Part shown: piece by piece, positions 1 to 8,232 of the stretch
Layout: every line of letters starts with the position of its first letter
Position numbering within the stretch: the first letter of the stretch is position 1
Assembly (NCBI GenBank): GCA_020720045.1
Contig: DYPH01000006.1
Location: 28,762 to 92,761 of the forward strand
DNA from: Sorangium cellulosum
GTDB lineage: Bacteria; Myxococcota_A; Polyangia; Polyangiales; Polyangiaceae
Length of the DNA: 64,000 nt
Reading direction: 5' to 3'
Notes under the pieces: model-generated
The model's database searches: none
The model's input: only the letters and a program-made list of their open reading frames with translations
Told to the model about the DNA's origin: nothing
Translations under genes and position numbers: made by a program

Positions 1-479
1 TTGCCCCCATTCGGGCCGACGCGTAGCCCCGTGGGGTGCTCGCCGCCCGCGCCGAAGGGACTCGAACCGCCGGTACCGATCCAGCGATTTCCGCCGTCGT
101 GGCGCTCCTTCTGTTCCGCCATCCGCTCTTCGAAGAGGCGCCGAAGCTCTTTTTCGTCAAGCGCCTGGAGCATTGCCCGCTCGTCGTCAGAGAGTTCCCG
201 CTTCTTCTTGGTCTCATCGAGCCATTGAAGAAGTTCGGAAAGTGCTTTGGTCCCTTCCGTTTCTGCACCTTTGAAGCAGGCAAGAAAAGCCTGGTCGAAG
301 GCGTACAGGTCGGCTTCCCGATGAATCAAGAGCGCGCGGGCGACGTGGTAGAAGCCGTCGAGGGAGTTCCGGTGAAGGCCCTTCTTCACGGCCGCCGCGA
401 GGGTGACCGCCTCCGTGGTGCCGACCTTCACGCCCCGCTTCCGGAGCTCAAAGACGAAAGGGACGAAAAGTACGCTCAT
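1..479 (-). CDS. VWA domain protein, CoxE type (partial, N-terminal 159 residues)
   Basis: The gene runs off the left edge, so only its N-terminus is visible. I translated it by hand from the ATG at 479. It begins MSVLFVPFVFELRKRGVKV and goes on through GFYHVARALLIHREADLY to RWIGTGGSSPFGAGG. This is the usual layout of the region before the metal-binding VWA domain in CoxE-like proteins, including the RLFEERMAEQ..RHDGGNRWIGTGG signature. Members typically work beside MoxR-type AAA ATPases in assembling or maturing other proteins. The ATG overlaps the stop of the upstream transglutaminase (ATGA), so the two are probably translated together. The MIDAS residues themselves lie outside the window. 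Confidence 0.8.
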   Translation of the reverse strand, partial: MSVLFVPFVFELRKRGVKVGTTEAVTLAAAVKKGLHRNSLDGFYHVARALLIHREADLYAFDQAFLACFKGAETEGTKALSELLQWLDETKKKRELSDDERAMLQALDEKELRRLFEERMAEQKERHDGGNRWIGTGGSSPFGAGGEHPTGLRVGPNGG

Positions 480-2065
480 TTTGAAGGTTTGTCGTCGCTG
501 CTTCCGATGCCACATCGGGCATCGCCGACCGTCTCGGCGATCAGGTCCCAGGTGCCGGTGGCGACGGAACTCGGCAGCACGGGGGCGCCGTGGAAGTCCC
601 CGTGGTCGTCGGTGACGAGTTCGCCGAGGAGAACGCGCCGATTTTTTGCAGCACTTGTGCGGGCTTCGCCGTGTGTAAGGACGAGCCGAACGGAGAGGTG
701 CGGGCAGGGGATGGTCGTCCCCGCCTCCGTGACGCGCCCGTCCACCGCGACGCCTTCGCCGCGCGTGGCGAGCGGTTCGGCGACTCTGAACGCGAACGCG
801 CTTTGCGGCCGTCGGTCGTTTTCGCGGGGCGTCGGCACGGGAACGCCATCCCCTGCTTCCGTCGGGCCACCGCCGCCCCCGGAGCCGTGTAAATCGGCGC
901 CGCGGGTCGCCCCCTCCGGCCACGCGAAGGGGTCGTCCGGCGGTGTGTGATCGGGGACGTTTTTGTCAGCATCTTTGCGGGACAGGGCGCGCCCGGCGCC
1001 GCCGAGATCGACCCGTCGAAAGCGTACGCCGTCGTGGACCTCGACCCAGGCGTGGGCCTCGTTGAGCACAAGGCGCGTCGGAATTCCGAGGGCGCGCGCC
1101 GTCACAAAGAAGGCAAAGGCGCGGTGGCGACAGACCCCTTTTTTGCCGAGCGCGAGGTCTCGGTAGACGTCGCGGGTGGCGTGGAGCGGAACGTCGCTCT
1201 CTTCGAAGCTTCGAAAATAGGAAACAAGTGTCGATAGTTGCGTGCGGAACGATTGAGCACGGTCGACGCCGAGCGTCCGCAGGACTTCGTCGGCGGCGGA
1301 GGCAACATTCGGCGGTAGGCGAACTGCTTGCGCCGGCGATCGCTGCTCGGGGAAGACGCCGCCTAGCGCGTCGCGATCGACGGCCGTCTGGTAGACGAGG
1401 CGGACGCGGCCCGAGACCGGACTGGTGACGTACCAGTTGTCAGCGCTGTCCTTTTGGACGGACACCGGGACCGCGCTGGCGCCGCTCGTCGCGCGGATCG
1501 CCAGGAGGCGCGCGCCAGCCCCCGGTGTCGGAATCCGGACGGCGCGGACGCCGGCCAAATCAAGAACAAGATCGGCATAAAAGCTGTCTTCGTGGGGGCG
1601 CACAGTGCCGCCGTCGACGGCGACGAGCTCGGGGCGCTGCTCGTGGACGCGAAGCGTGTAGCTTGCATCGATGTCGTCGAAGGCCGAGAGCCGTTTGAAC
1701 GGTTCGATGCGCGGCGTGAACGGATCGTCGTAGGGGAGGACTTCCGGCCGGCGCGTGTCGCGATCTGGCTCGAACGTCGCGCTCGGGGCGGTGTCGACGC
1801 GAACAGACCCGCGGGCGTATGGGAGCTCGTTGGCGGCCGGTGGGCGCGTCGGATCGGCGGGCCGTGTCGGTCCGTCGGGGGTGTCGATGCGGGTCGGCAG
1901 AGCCCCCTCGGCGAGCCACGAGTCGAGGTCGTTCTCGTTTGCATCATCCGGAATTTGCTCATGAAGAAGGCTGTCTGCCCCCTGGGCACCCGCCTGCGGA
2001 GCAGCGAGCGCACTCGCGAGGAGGAGCGGCAAGAACCGAACGAGCGACCGCGATCTCATCCCCAT
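476..2065 (-). CDS. Exported transglutaminase-like cysteine peptidase family protein
   Basis: 529 residues. The start chosen is ATG at 2065, because it opens a clear Sec signal peptide (RSLVRFLPLLLASALAAPQAGA). The open frame continues upstream to 2821 but would need a non-protein-like extension across another gene. The middle holds a transglutaminase core with all three catalytic positions: Cys in GVCRHRA, His in NEAHAWVEV and Asp in RRVDLG (roughly residues 335-385). The C-terminal third is low-complexity, followed by a beta-rich segment. It lies 7 bp after a small lipoprotein gene and overlaps the VWA gene, giving a three-gene operon. Such proteins cleave or cross-link peptides in the periplasm; the substrate is unknown. 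Confidence 0.85.
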   Translation of the reverse strand: MGMRSRSLVRFLPLLLASALAAPQAGAQGADSLLHEQIPDDANENDLDSWLAEGALPTRIDTPDGPTRPADPTRPPAANELPYARGSVRVDTAPSATFEPDRDTRRPEVLPYDDPFTPRIEPFKRLSAFDDIDASYTLRVHEQRPELVAVDGGTVRPHEDSFYADLVLDLAGVRAVRIPTPGAGARLLAIRATSGASAVPVSVQKDSADNWYVTSPVSGRVRLVYQTAVDRDALGGVFPEQRSPAQAVRLPPNVASAADEVLRTLGVDRAQSFRTQLSTLVSYFRSFEESDVPLHATRDVYRDLALGKKGVCRHRAFAFFVTARALGIPTRLVLNEAHAWVEVHDGVRFRRVDLGGAGRALSRKDADKNVPDHTPPDDPFAWPEGATRGADLHGSGGGGGPTEAGDGVPVPTPRENDRRPQSAFAFRVAEPLATRGEGVAVDGRVTEAGTTIPCPHLSVRLVLTHGEARTSAAKNRRVLLGELVTDDHGDFHGAPVLPSSVATGTWDLIAETVGDARCGIGSSDDKPSK

Positions 2066-2072
2066 GGCCGCC

Positions 2073-2258
2073 TCACGGTAGCACGTTGTACCGGTTCCCC
2101 TGCCAGCCGGCAGGGGGCGCCTTCGCGGCTCCGCTGGACGCTCCCGCCGGGGCACTTGCGGTGGTGAGAGCACGCGCCTCTGTTCCGCCGCTCGGCGCGA
2201 GCACACAGCTCGTCGTCGACAACGTCGTGAGTGCAAGCATCGCGAGGCGGCGGAGCAT
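2073..2258 (-). CDS. Small lipoprotein (61 aa)
   Basis: The protein starts MLRRLAMLALTTLSTTSC, a short lipoprotein signal peptide with lipobox Cys at residue 18. A Ser/Ala/Thr/Gly-rich tail of about 40 residues follows, with no recognisable domain. I chose the ATG at 2258 because the longer open frame (to 2324) would put 22 charged residues before the signal. It ends 7 bp before the transglutaminase start and is probably cotranscribed with it. No function can be assigned beyond membrane anchoring of a short flexible peptide. Confidence 0.6.
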   Translation of the reverse strand: MLRRLAMLALTTLSTTSCVLAPSGGTEARALTTASAPAGASSGAAKAPPAGWQGNRYNVLP

Positions 2259-2367
2259 GCGCGACCGGTTATCGAAAGGTCGGGAATTGTCGAGGGGAAT
2301 GACGGGACGCTGTGCATGCGCCAAAAACAGAGTGACGCTCGCGGGAGGGGCGCGCGATGATGGCCCG

Positions 2368-3498
2368 ATGCCTTCGCTCGTCGATGCCCTCGCCGCCCTC
2401 CCCGCCGAAACCCGCGCACTCTTGGAGCGTTTTGCCTTCGATCAGGCGGCGGCGACTCGGTTCGCCGCCTCCCTCTCCGGCGACGATGGGCCTGCGCGGC
2501 GGCGTGCGCGCAACGAAGTTGGAGGTCCGGTCGTTGCTCCAAAACCGGAGGAAATTCCCGAAGCTCCGACGCTCGGTACCGCTGAGCATGATCGCCAACG
2601 GGCCCTCGGGGAGGCGGCGATCGCCCGCGGGGAGCTTGCATTTTGCGTGATGGCGGGCGGGATGGCGACGCGCATGGGGGGCGTCGTAAAGGCGCTCGTT
2701 GATGCGCTCCCCGGCCACACGTTTCTCGACTTGCGCCTCGCCGAGACGGCTGCGCTTGGGGGGAACGTCCCCCTCTGGCTGATGACCTCGGAAGCGACCG
2801 ATGCCCCGCTGCGGGCGGCAATCGCCGCTCACGCAGGCCGAAACGTCGCGACGTTCACCCAGTCGATCGGCGTGCGCTTCACGCAAGAAGGGGAGCTTTT
2901 TCGAGGAGATGACGGCGCCCCGAGCACCTATGGGACCGGCCACGGTGATCTTGTCGACGGGCTCATCCGTTCGGAACTGCTCCACCGTTTTGTCGCTGGC
3001 GGCGGCAAATACGTGTGGATTGCAAATATCGACAACCTCGGAGCGAGCGTCGATCCGGCGTTGTTTGGGGCCTTCGTCGAGAGCGAGGCGGCGGTTCAGG
3101 TTGAGGTCTGCCCGAAGGTCCCCGGCGACAAGGGGGGCATCCCTGTGCACGCGGAGGGGAAGCTTCAAGTGCTTGAAGAGTTTCGACTTCCGAGCGGCTT
3201 TGACCCCACGACCGTCCAGGTGTTCAACACCAACACCTTCCTCGTCCGCGCCGACGCGCTGCTCGGCCTCGCCGGGCGCCCGTGGAGCTATTTCGAGGTC
3301 GAGAAGAAGGTCGACGGCCGCGTCGCCATTCAGTTCGAGCGCCTCCTCCAAGAGCTCACCGCCTGGCTACCGAGTCGCTACGTTCGGATTCCGCGGGAGG
3401 GGGCTGCGAGCCGCTTCGTGCCGGTGAAAGATCACGACGAACTCGCCCGTCGCGAAGCAGAAATTCGAGCAGTCCTCGGACGCCGCAGCCTCCCTTGA
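2368..3498 (+). CDS. UDPGP-family nucleotidyltransferase (UTP--sugar-1-phosphate uridylyltransferase)
   Basis: 376 residues. The nucleotide-binding motif AGGMATRMGG with a downstream Lys (residues ~95-110), the STYGTGHGD segment and the substrate-site motif IDNLGASVDP (~215-225) identify the eukaryote-like UDP-glucose/UDP-sugar pyrophosphorylase family, not the GalU family. The enzyme would make a UDP-sugar and pyrophosphate from UTP and a sugar 1-phosphate in the cytosol. The length is short for the family (often 400-500), because the C-terminal beta-helix domain is reduced. The ATG at 2368 is preferred; a GTG at 2332 is possible. UDP-N-acetylhexosamine as product is an alternative I cannot exclude. 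Confidence 0.82.
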   Translation: MPSLVDALAALPAETRALLERFAFDQAAATRFAASLSGDDGPARRRARNEVGGPVVAPKPEEIPEAPTLGTAEHDRQRALGEAAIARGELAFCVMAGGMATRMGGVVKALVDALPGHTFLDLRLAETAALGGNVPLWLMTSEATDAPLRAAIAAHAGRNVATFTQSIGVRFTQEGELFRGDDGAPSTYGTGHGDLVDGLIRSELLHRFVAGGGKYVWIANIDNLGASVDPALFGAFVESEAAVQVEVCPKVPGDKGGIPVHAEGKLQVLEEFRLPSGFDPTTVQVFNTNTFLVRADALLGLAGRPWSYFEVEKKVDGRVAIQFERLLQELTAWLPSRYVRIPREGAASRFVPVKDHDELARREAEIRAVLGRRSLP

Positions 3499-3671
3499 GC
3501 GACGATGCGCCACGAGCGCGTCGGTTGCCTTAAGACTTCGAAAGAATGTTCTGACATCCGAAGCCAAATGGAGGCGCGCCGCTGTACGGCATGGTAGGTG
3601 CGCCGGAGCAGTTCGACGATGGTCTCACCCCCTTCGGGACCTTCGCTTGAACGGCAGGCAGTACCTTCCCG

Positions 3672-5495
3672 ATGGCCACAACGAATCCTCCACAGCGGGG
3701 CGAGCGCCCCCTTATCGTCCCGGATGACGTCTGCGTCCTCGCGCTCCCGGCGGGGCGCGCGCGCGTGGTGGGCCGCACGCCAAATGCGAACGTGCTCCTC
3801 CGCACGCAGGACCGGCATCTATTGGGGAGCGTCCTAGACGATGCGCTTTCCCCCGAGCTTGCCCACGCGGTACGCGCGGCGCTTGCCGGCGAGTCGACGA
3901 CGGCGGTTCTTGCCGATCGCGCAACATATTCGGTGAGTTCCATCGTTGCGGGGCCACTGCGGCTCCTGGCGTTTGAGGTCGACGATCGGAACGAGCGCCC
4001 ATCACCAGCGGCGGTTCGCAGCTGCTCGGAACAGCTCGCGCGCTTGCGATCCCGGCCGACTCTCTTTGCGAGCGGTCTCGACCTTTTTCTCGACTTGTTC
4101 GGCTTCGAACAGGCGCTGTTGGTGCGGGAAGCGGCCGAGACGGTACCTGCGGCCGCAAACGCGCACGACCTTCGCGCAGAGCCGGAAGACGAACTTCCGA
4201 CGACGGTCGTCGCTGAGCAGGGGGCACCGTTGGTGCGGGCGGCCGATCTCCCGGCGGCGGGCGGTTACGCGCAACATGTGCTGGTTTCGGACCTCAGCCG
4301 CGGAGCATCCGCCCTGCATGTCGTCGACGCTCCCCACGCAACGAGTCCGGCGACGGGGCCATTTCTACCGTCCCTCGCCTTTGCCGAGCTGCTTGCTCGG
4401 CGCGGCGTAGCTGCCTACGCCCGCGTACCGCTCCTCGGCGGCGACCGCGACCGGGATGGTCGCGAATTGGTTCTGCATTTGCTTGCACGTACCCCCCGAA
4501 AAGTCGGCGTTGGGACGCGCCGCGCCTTTGAAGGGGTCGTCCAAAGCTTCGAGGCGGCCCTCGCCGACGCCACCCGCGCCTCCGCGCCGCCGGCCCGGGT
4601 CCGTCCGTCAACGCCGGCCAAGAGCGTTGGCCCGTCGGTGGCGCCGTTCGCTGGCGCCGGGCGCGACGCGCGCGTGGAGCCCTCGTACCCTCCCACTGCG
4701 CGTGCTGCCCAGGCCCCGCGCAACGTCATCCTCGAAGAGCCTCGGGTTGCTCGGTTCGATCCGCGCGCCGACGGCGACGACGAGACCTTCGATAGCGTTG
4801 CGCCCCCAGCGCCCCCTGCGAAGCCGGCGCCGCGAATTCCTACGCCCGCTCGGGCAACTATGGCATTTGTTTCGTCATTTCCTTCGCCGCCGCCCCCTCC
4901 GCCGCCCCCTCCGCCGCCACTTCCCCAGACCCATCCAAGCCCGCTCCCGCATGCGCGTGTCTCCCCGTCGCCGGTCCGTCGCGACACCGCCGTGCCCCCC
5001 TCGTTCCCGACCGCTCCCCCCGAGGGCATCGAAGCCTCGAAGCCTGAACGTGGAGTGCCGACAGCACCGGATCGTCGTCCGAGCGTTTCGATGGTTGTCG
5101 GCCCTGCAGAAGCCGTCCCAGAGCCGGGGACGGCGCTGATCCTCGTCCGTGACGCGGCGCTGCGTGCCCACGCCGCCGACGTCGTCCGGAGCGCTCAATG
5201 GACGCCGATCGTCGCCGGCGATGCCGCACAAGCACTTGATCTTGTAGAGTATCTTGCTGTCGATGTTTGGGTCGTCGATGGAACGATTGCCGACGGCGAC
5301 CGTGACGCGGTGCTCGGGGCGCTCGCGTCGCGCGTGGGGCGCCTCGCGGTCCTTTGCCTAACCGAGGCGGACGACGAGCCGCACCCCTGGCCGACGGCCG
5401 TTCCCGTCGTCGCGTTGGCCGCCCCGTGGGAGCGCGCCGCGTTCGTTGCGGCGCTTCGTCGTGCCCGTGGGAGCGGCTGGTCGGCGACCGCGTAG
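3672..5495 (+). CDS. Degenerate phytochrome-like PAS-GAF protein with C-terminal pseudo-receiver domain
   Basis: 607 residues in three parts. Residues ~15-105 look like the PAS domain of bacteriophytochromes (RVVGRTPNANVLLRTQDRHLLG, then LRLLAFEVDD). Residues ~110-305 resemble the following GAF domain (LFLDLFGFEQALLVREAAE, and FAELLARRGVAAYARVPLLGG near its end). A Pro/Ala-rich linker with a polyproline run follows to ~485. The last ~120 residues fold like a response-regulator receiver, with one Asp at VVDGTI, but the usual acidic pair and Lys are not obvious. The bilin-attachment Cys before the PAS domain is missing and there is no PHY or kinase domain, so it is unlikely to sense light. The phytochrome link rests on motif order alone and is tentative. 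Confidence 0.6.
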   Translation: MATTNPPQRGERPLIVPDDVCVLALPAGRARVVGRTPNANVLLRTQDRHLLGSVLDDALSPELAHAVRAALAGESTTAVLADRATYSVSSIVAGPLRLLAFEVDDRNERPSPAAVRSCSEQLARLRSRPTLFASGLDLFLDLFGFEQALLVREAAETVPAAANAHDLRAEPEDELPTTVVAEQGAPLVRAADLPAAGGYAQHVLVSDLSRGASALHVVDAPHATSPATGPFLPSLAFAELLARRGVAAYARVPLLGGDRDRDGRELVLHLLARTPRKVGVGTRRAFEGVVQSFEAALADATRASAPPARVRPSTPAKSVGPSVAPFAGAGRDARVEPSYPPTARAAQAPRNVILEEPRVARFDPRADGDDETFDSVAPPAPPAKPAPRIPTPARATMAFVSSFPSPPPPPPPPPPPLPQTHPSPLPHARVSPSPVRRDTAVPPSFPTAPPEGIEASKPERGVPTAPDRRPSVSMVVGPAEAVPEPGTALILVRDAALRAHAADVVRSAQWTPIVAGDAAQALDLVEYLAVDVWVVDGTIADGDRDAVLGALASRVGRLAVLCLTEADDEPHPWPTAVPVVALAAPWERAAFVAALRRARGSGWSATA

Positions 5496-5549
5496 CGACC
5501 GTTGCCCGCTGATTCGACCTTTCCCGTCAAAAAATGCTCTAGTTGCCGC

Positions 5550-8090
5550 GTGCGCCGCCTTCGACTTTTCCGTGGTCTTGTCGCTGCCTTCGGGCTCCTC
5601 TTCGCTTCCGGGGCGCTCGCGCCGAAGGTCGCCTCCGCCGACCCTCTGCCGTTCCCCTTCCGCGCCGACCGGTTAGAAGCTCCCGGATCCAATGGAGCTT
5701 CTGACGACGGCGCCCGCGGGCTCGTCCTCAATCCGGCCACCCTCGCCTACCAGCCTGGCTGGGAGGTTCGCGCCCTCGTTCAGGCGGCGCGTGGCACCGA
5801 CGGGCGCGCTTCGGGCGTAGCCCTCGACTACGCGGTTCCCGTTTTTGGCGCTTTCGGCCTCGGGCTCCGCCTTGAAAATAGCACCGCCCCGAGCGCTTTT
5901 GACAAAGACCCCTACTTTGCCAACTCTTTCTCCTGGGCGACCCTCGGTGTCGGCTTTAAGAGTGGGCGAAACTTCGCCTTCGGTGCAAGCCTCGAAGGGG
6001 GGGGATCGGGTCGTGGCGCGCTCAACGGGCTCGGCCAATTTACCGTCGGTGGCCTCTATCGGCCAAACCCCTATTTCTCGGCGGGTCTGAGTGCTCACCT
6101 GACCAACCAACGGTATTCAGACGTAATTTCACCGACAAGCGGCGTCTCCGTCCTCGAAGATCGGCTCCGCGGGTCGCTCGTTCTCCGGCCCGATGGTACC
6201 CGAGCCTTCGAAATCGGTCTCGACACCAAATACTACGCCACGAGCAAAGATCTCGTTCCACGGGCGACGGTCGCGGCGACGATTCCCGGTGTCGGTCGTG
6301 CACGCGCCGACTTGGAAGCGCAAAAGTTGTTCGCCGACGGGCGCCGCTCTTTTGTTGGCTCTGTCGGTATTGAGTTCTCACTCTCGCATGCGAGCGCGGG
6401 CGGCGGACTCCTCGTTGGAAACGGCCTAGGCGGCGATGGGATCGCCCCCTACTTCACTGGATCCATACACGGCTACACGGAGCCGGGGATGCCGACCGGC
6501 CATCGTTTCGTCGCGATTCGTATCGAGAAAACGCCTGGCGTTCGTGGGCATGTCCGCCTCCTCCGCACCCTCTGGGCGCTCGCCGAAGACCCGACGATCG
6601 ACGGCGTCGCCCTCCAGTTGAAGGCCTCGCCGGCGAGCAGCCTTGCCCACGCAGAGGAGGTCGCGGACGCGCTCCGTGTCCTCCACGCCCACGGCAAGAA
6701 GAGCTTCTGCGCGCTGGAAGATGGCACAGGAACTGCACTTTTCGCCTGCGCCAGCGCCGACCGCATCGTCATGAATCCGGCGGGCGGCCTCCGTTACGCG
6801 GGGCTCAAGTCCCAGCGGATGTACCTGAAGGGGCTCCTCGACAAGCTCGGCGTGAAGGCGGAATTCGTGCGGATCGGCGCCCACAAGAGCGCCCCCGAGC
6901 AATTCACCAACGAGCATGGGAGCGAAACCTCCCGCCGCGACCAAGAGGATCTCCTCAAGCAAACGGAAGCGGTGTTTGTCGAAAATCTCGTGCGTTACCG
7001 GAAGCTTACGCCCGAATGGGTGCGTGCGGAGACCCTCAAAGGCCCCTTCATCGCGAGCGAAGCGCGGGCCGCGAAGTTCATCGATGGCTTCGCCTACGAC
7101 GACGAACTTGAGAAGGTCGCCCGCGAGGTCGCCGGCCACCCGGTGCGCTACGTCCCCTACGAAGCGCCCCAACGGATGCCTGAGACCTTCGGTCGCCGCG
7201 GTTCGGTCGCTGTACTCTACATCGATGGCGACATGGTCGACGGCCGCTCGCAAAAGGTCCCGCTTCTTGGAGAAAAGATGGTCGGGAGCTACACGATCGT
7301 CGATGCCGTGAAGGCGCTGAAGGCCGACCCGGACGTGAAAGCGGTCGTCCTCCGCGTGGAAACGCCCGGCGGCTCGAGCCTCGCGGCCGACGTCATGTGG
7401 CGCGAACTGCGCCTCCTCGGCGAGCGGAAGCCGCTGATCATTTCGATGGGGAGTATCGCCGCCTCCGGCGGGTATTACATCGCGAGCGCCGGAAGTCGCA
7501 TCTACGCGAATCCGTTGACGATTACGGGGAGTATCGGCATCTTCTATGGCAAGGCCGACACGAGCGGCCTCCTCGGCAAGATCGGCGTCAACATCGACAC
7601 GATTCGCACCGCACCCCGCGCCGACGCCGAGTCGCTCTACCGGGGCTTCAGTGACGACGAACGCGTCGAATTGTCTCGGAAAGTCGGCCAGTTCTACGAC
7701 GTGTTCCTCGGTCGCGTCGCCGAGGGGCGAAAAATGACGAAAGACCAGGTCGACGCCGTCGGCCAGGGGCGTGTCTGGGCCGGTCAGCAGGCGAAAGAGC
7801 GGGGGCTCGTCGACGAGCTTGGCGGCCTTCGTCACGCGCTCGAAGCGGCGAGAATTGCTGCTCATTTGCCGCCAGATGCGCCGATCGTCGAAGGCCCCGA
7901 AGAGACGACCTCCCTCGCAGAAAAGGCGCTCGCCCTCGCCGGCGCCAAGGCTTCGTCGAGCGGCTTGCCGCCCATGATCGAGCCGGTGCTGCGCGCCGCA
8001 GCCCCCTTTGCCTATCACCCGGCCGACGTCCCGCTCGCCCGTACCGATTGGGTCGACCTCGAAAGCATGAACGGCAGCGACGACGACTGA
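5550..8090 (+). CDS. sppA: Signal peptide peptidase SppA fused to an N-terminal beta-barrel-like domain
   Basis: 846 residues from the GTG at 5550, which opens a Sec signal (LFRGLVAAFGLLFASGALAP). The open frame reaches a TTG at 5502, but that would bury the signal. Residues ~35-310 resemble outer-membrane transport-type barrels: LNPATLAY, then repeated amphipathic Gly/aromatic strands. Residues ~320-810 are the two tandem S49 domains of long-form SppA. Lys446 in RIGAHKSAPEQF and Ser639 in GSIAASGGYY fit the Lys/Ser catalytic dyad, split between the halves as in E. coli SppA. SppA normally degrades cleaved signal peptides at the cytoplasmic membrane, so a barrel-like N-terminus would place it in a different compartment. 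Confidence 0.85.
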   Translation: MRRLRLFRGLVAAFGLLFASGALAPKVASADPLPFPFRADRLEAPGSNGASDDGARGLVLNPATLAYQPGWEVRALVQAARGTDGRASGVALDYAVPVFGAFGLGLRLENSTAPSAFDKDPYFANSFSWATLGVGFKSGRNFAFGASLEGGGSGRGALNGLGQFTVGGLYRPNPYFSAGLSAHLTNQRYSDVISPTSGVSVLEDRLRGSLVLRPDGTRAFEIGLDTKYYATSKDLVPRATVAATIPGVGRARADLEAQKLFADGRRSFVGSVGIEFSLSHASAGGGLLVGNGLGGDGIAPYFTGSIHGYTEPGMPTGHRFVAIRIEKTPGVRGHVRLLRTLWALAEDPTIDGVALQLKASPASSLAHAEEVADALRVLHAHGKKSFCALEDGTGTALFACASADRIVMNPAGGLRYAGLKSQRMYLKGLLDKLGVKAEFVRIGAHKSAPEQFTNEHGSETSRRDQEDLLKQTEAVFVENLVRYRKLTPEWVRAETLKGPFIASEARAAKFIDGFAYDDELEKVAREVAGHPVRYVPYEAPQRMPETFGRRGSVAVLYIDGDMVDGRSQKVPLLGEKMVGSYTIVDAVKALKADPDVKAVVLRVETPGGSSLAADVMWRELRLLGERKPLIISMGSIAASGGYYIASAGSRIYANPLTITGSIGIFYGKADTSGLLGKIGVNIDTIRTAPRADAESLYRGFSDDERVELSRKVGQFYDVFLGRVAEGRKMTKDQVDAVGQGRVWAGQQAKERGLVDELGGLRHALEAARIAAHLPPDAPIVEGPEETTSLAEKALALAGAKASSSGLPPMIEPVLRAAAPFAYHPADVPLARTDWVDLESMNGSDDD

Positions 8091-8232
8091 GGCGGAAAGA
8101 CCCACAACCGCCCACATAATCCGCCGCACCGCCGTCCGATACGCGTGTAAATTTCAACGTTTGTTCCCCGCTACTCGCCAGAAGGAACGCGATTGACCCA
8201 GCGCGTCGCCTCTGTCACCTTGGACCGCTATT

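Noticed and set aside
2066..2821. N-terminal extension of the transglutaminase frame (open to 2821, 781 aa)
   Set aside because: It is Arg/Pro-rich, lies antisense to the pyrophosphorylase gene and would bury a clear signal peptide at 2065.
6426..8129. 567-aa minus-strand open frame opposite sppA
   Set aside because: It is a mirror of high-GC3 codons in the S49 gene; composition is Arg/Gly/His-heavy with no motif.
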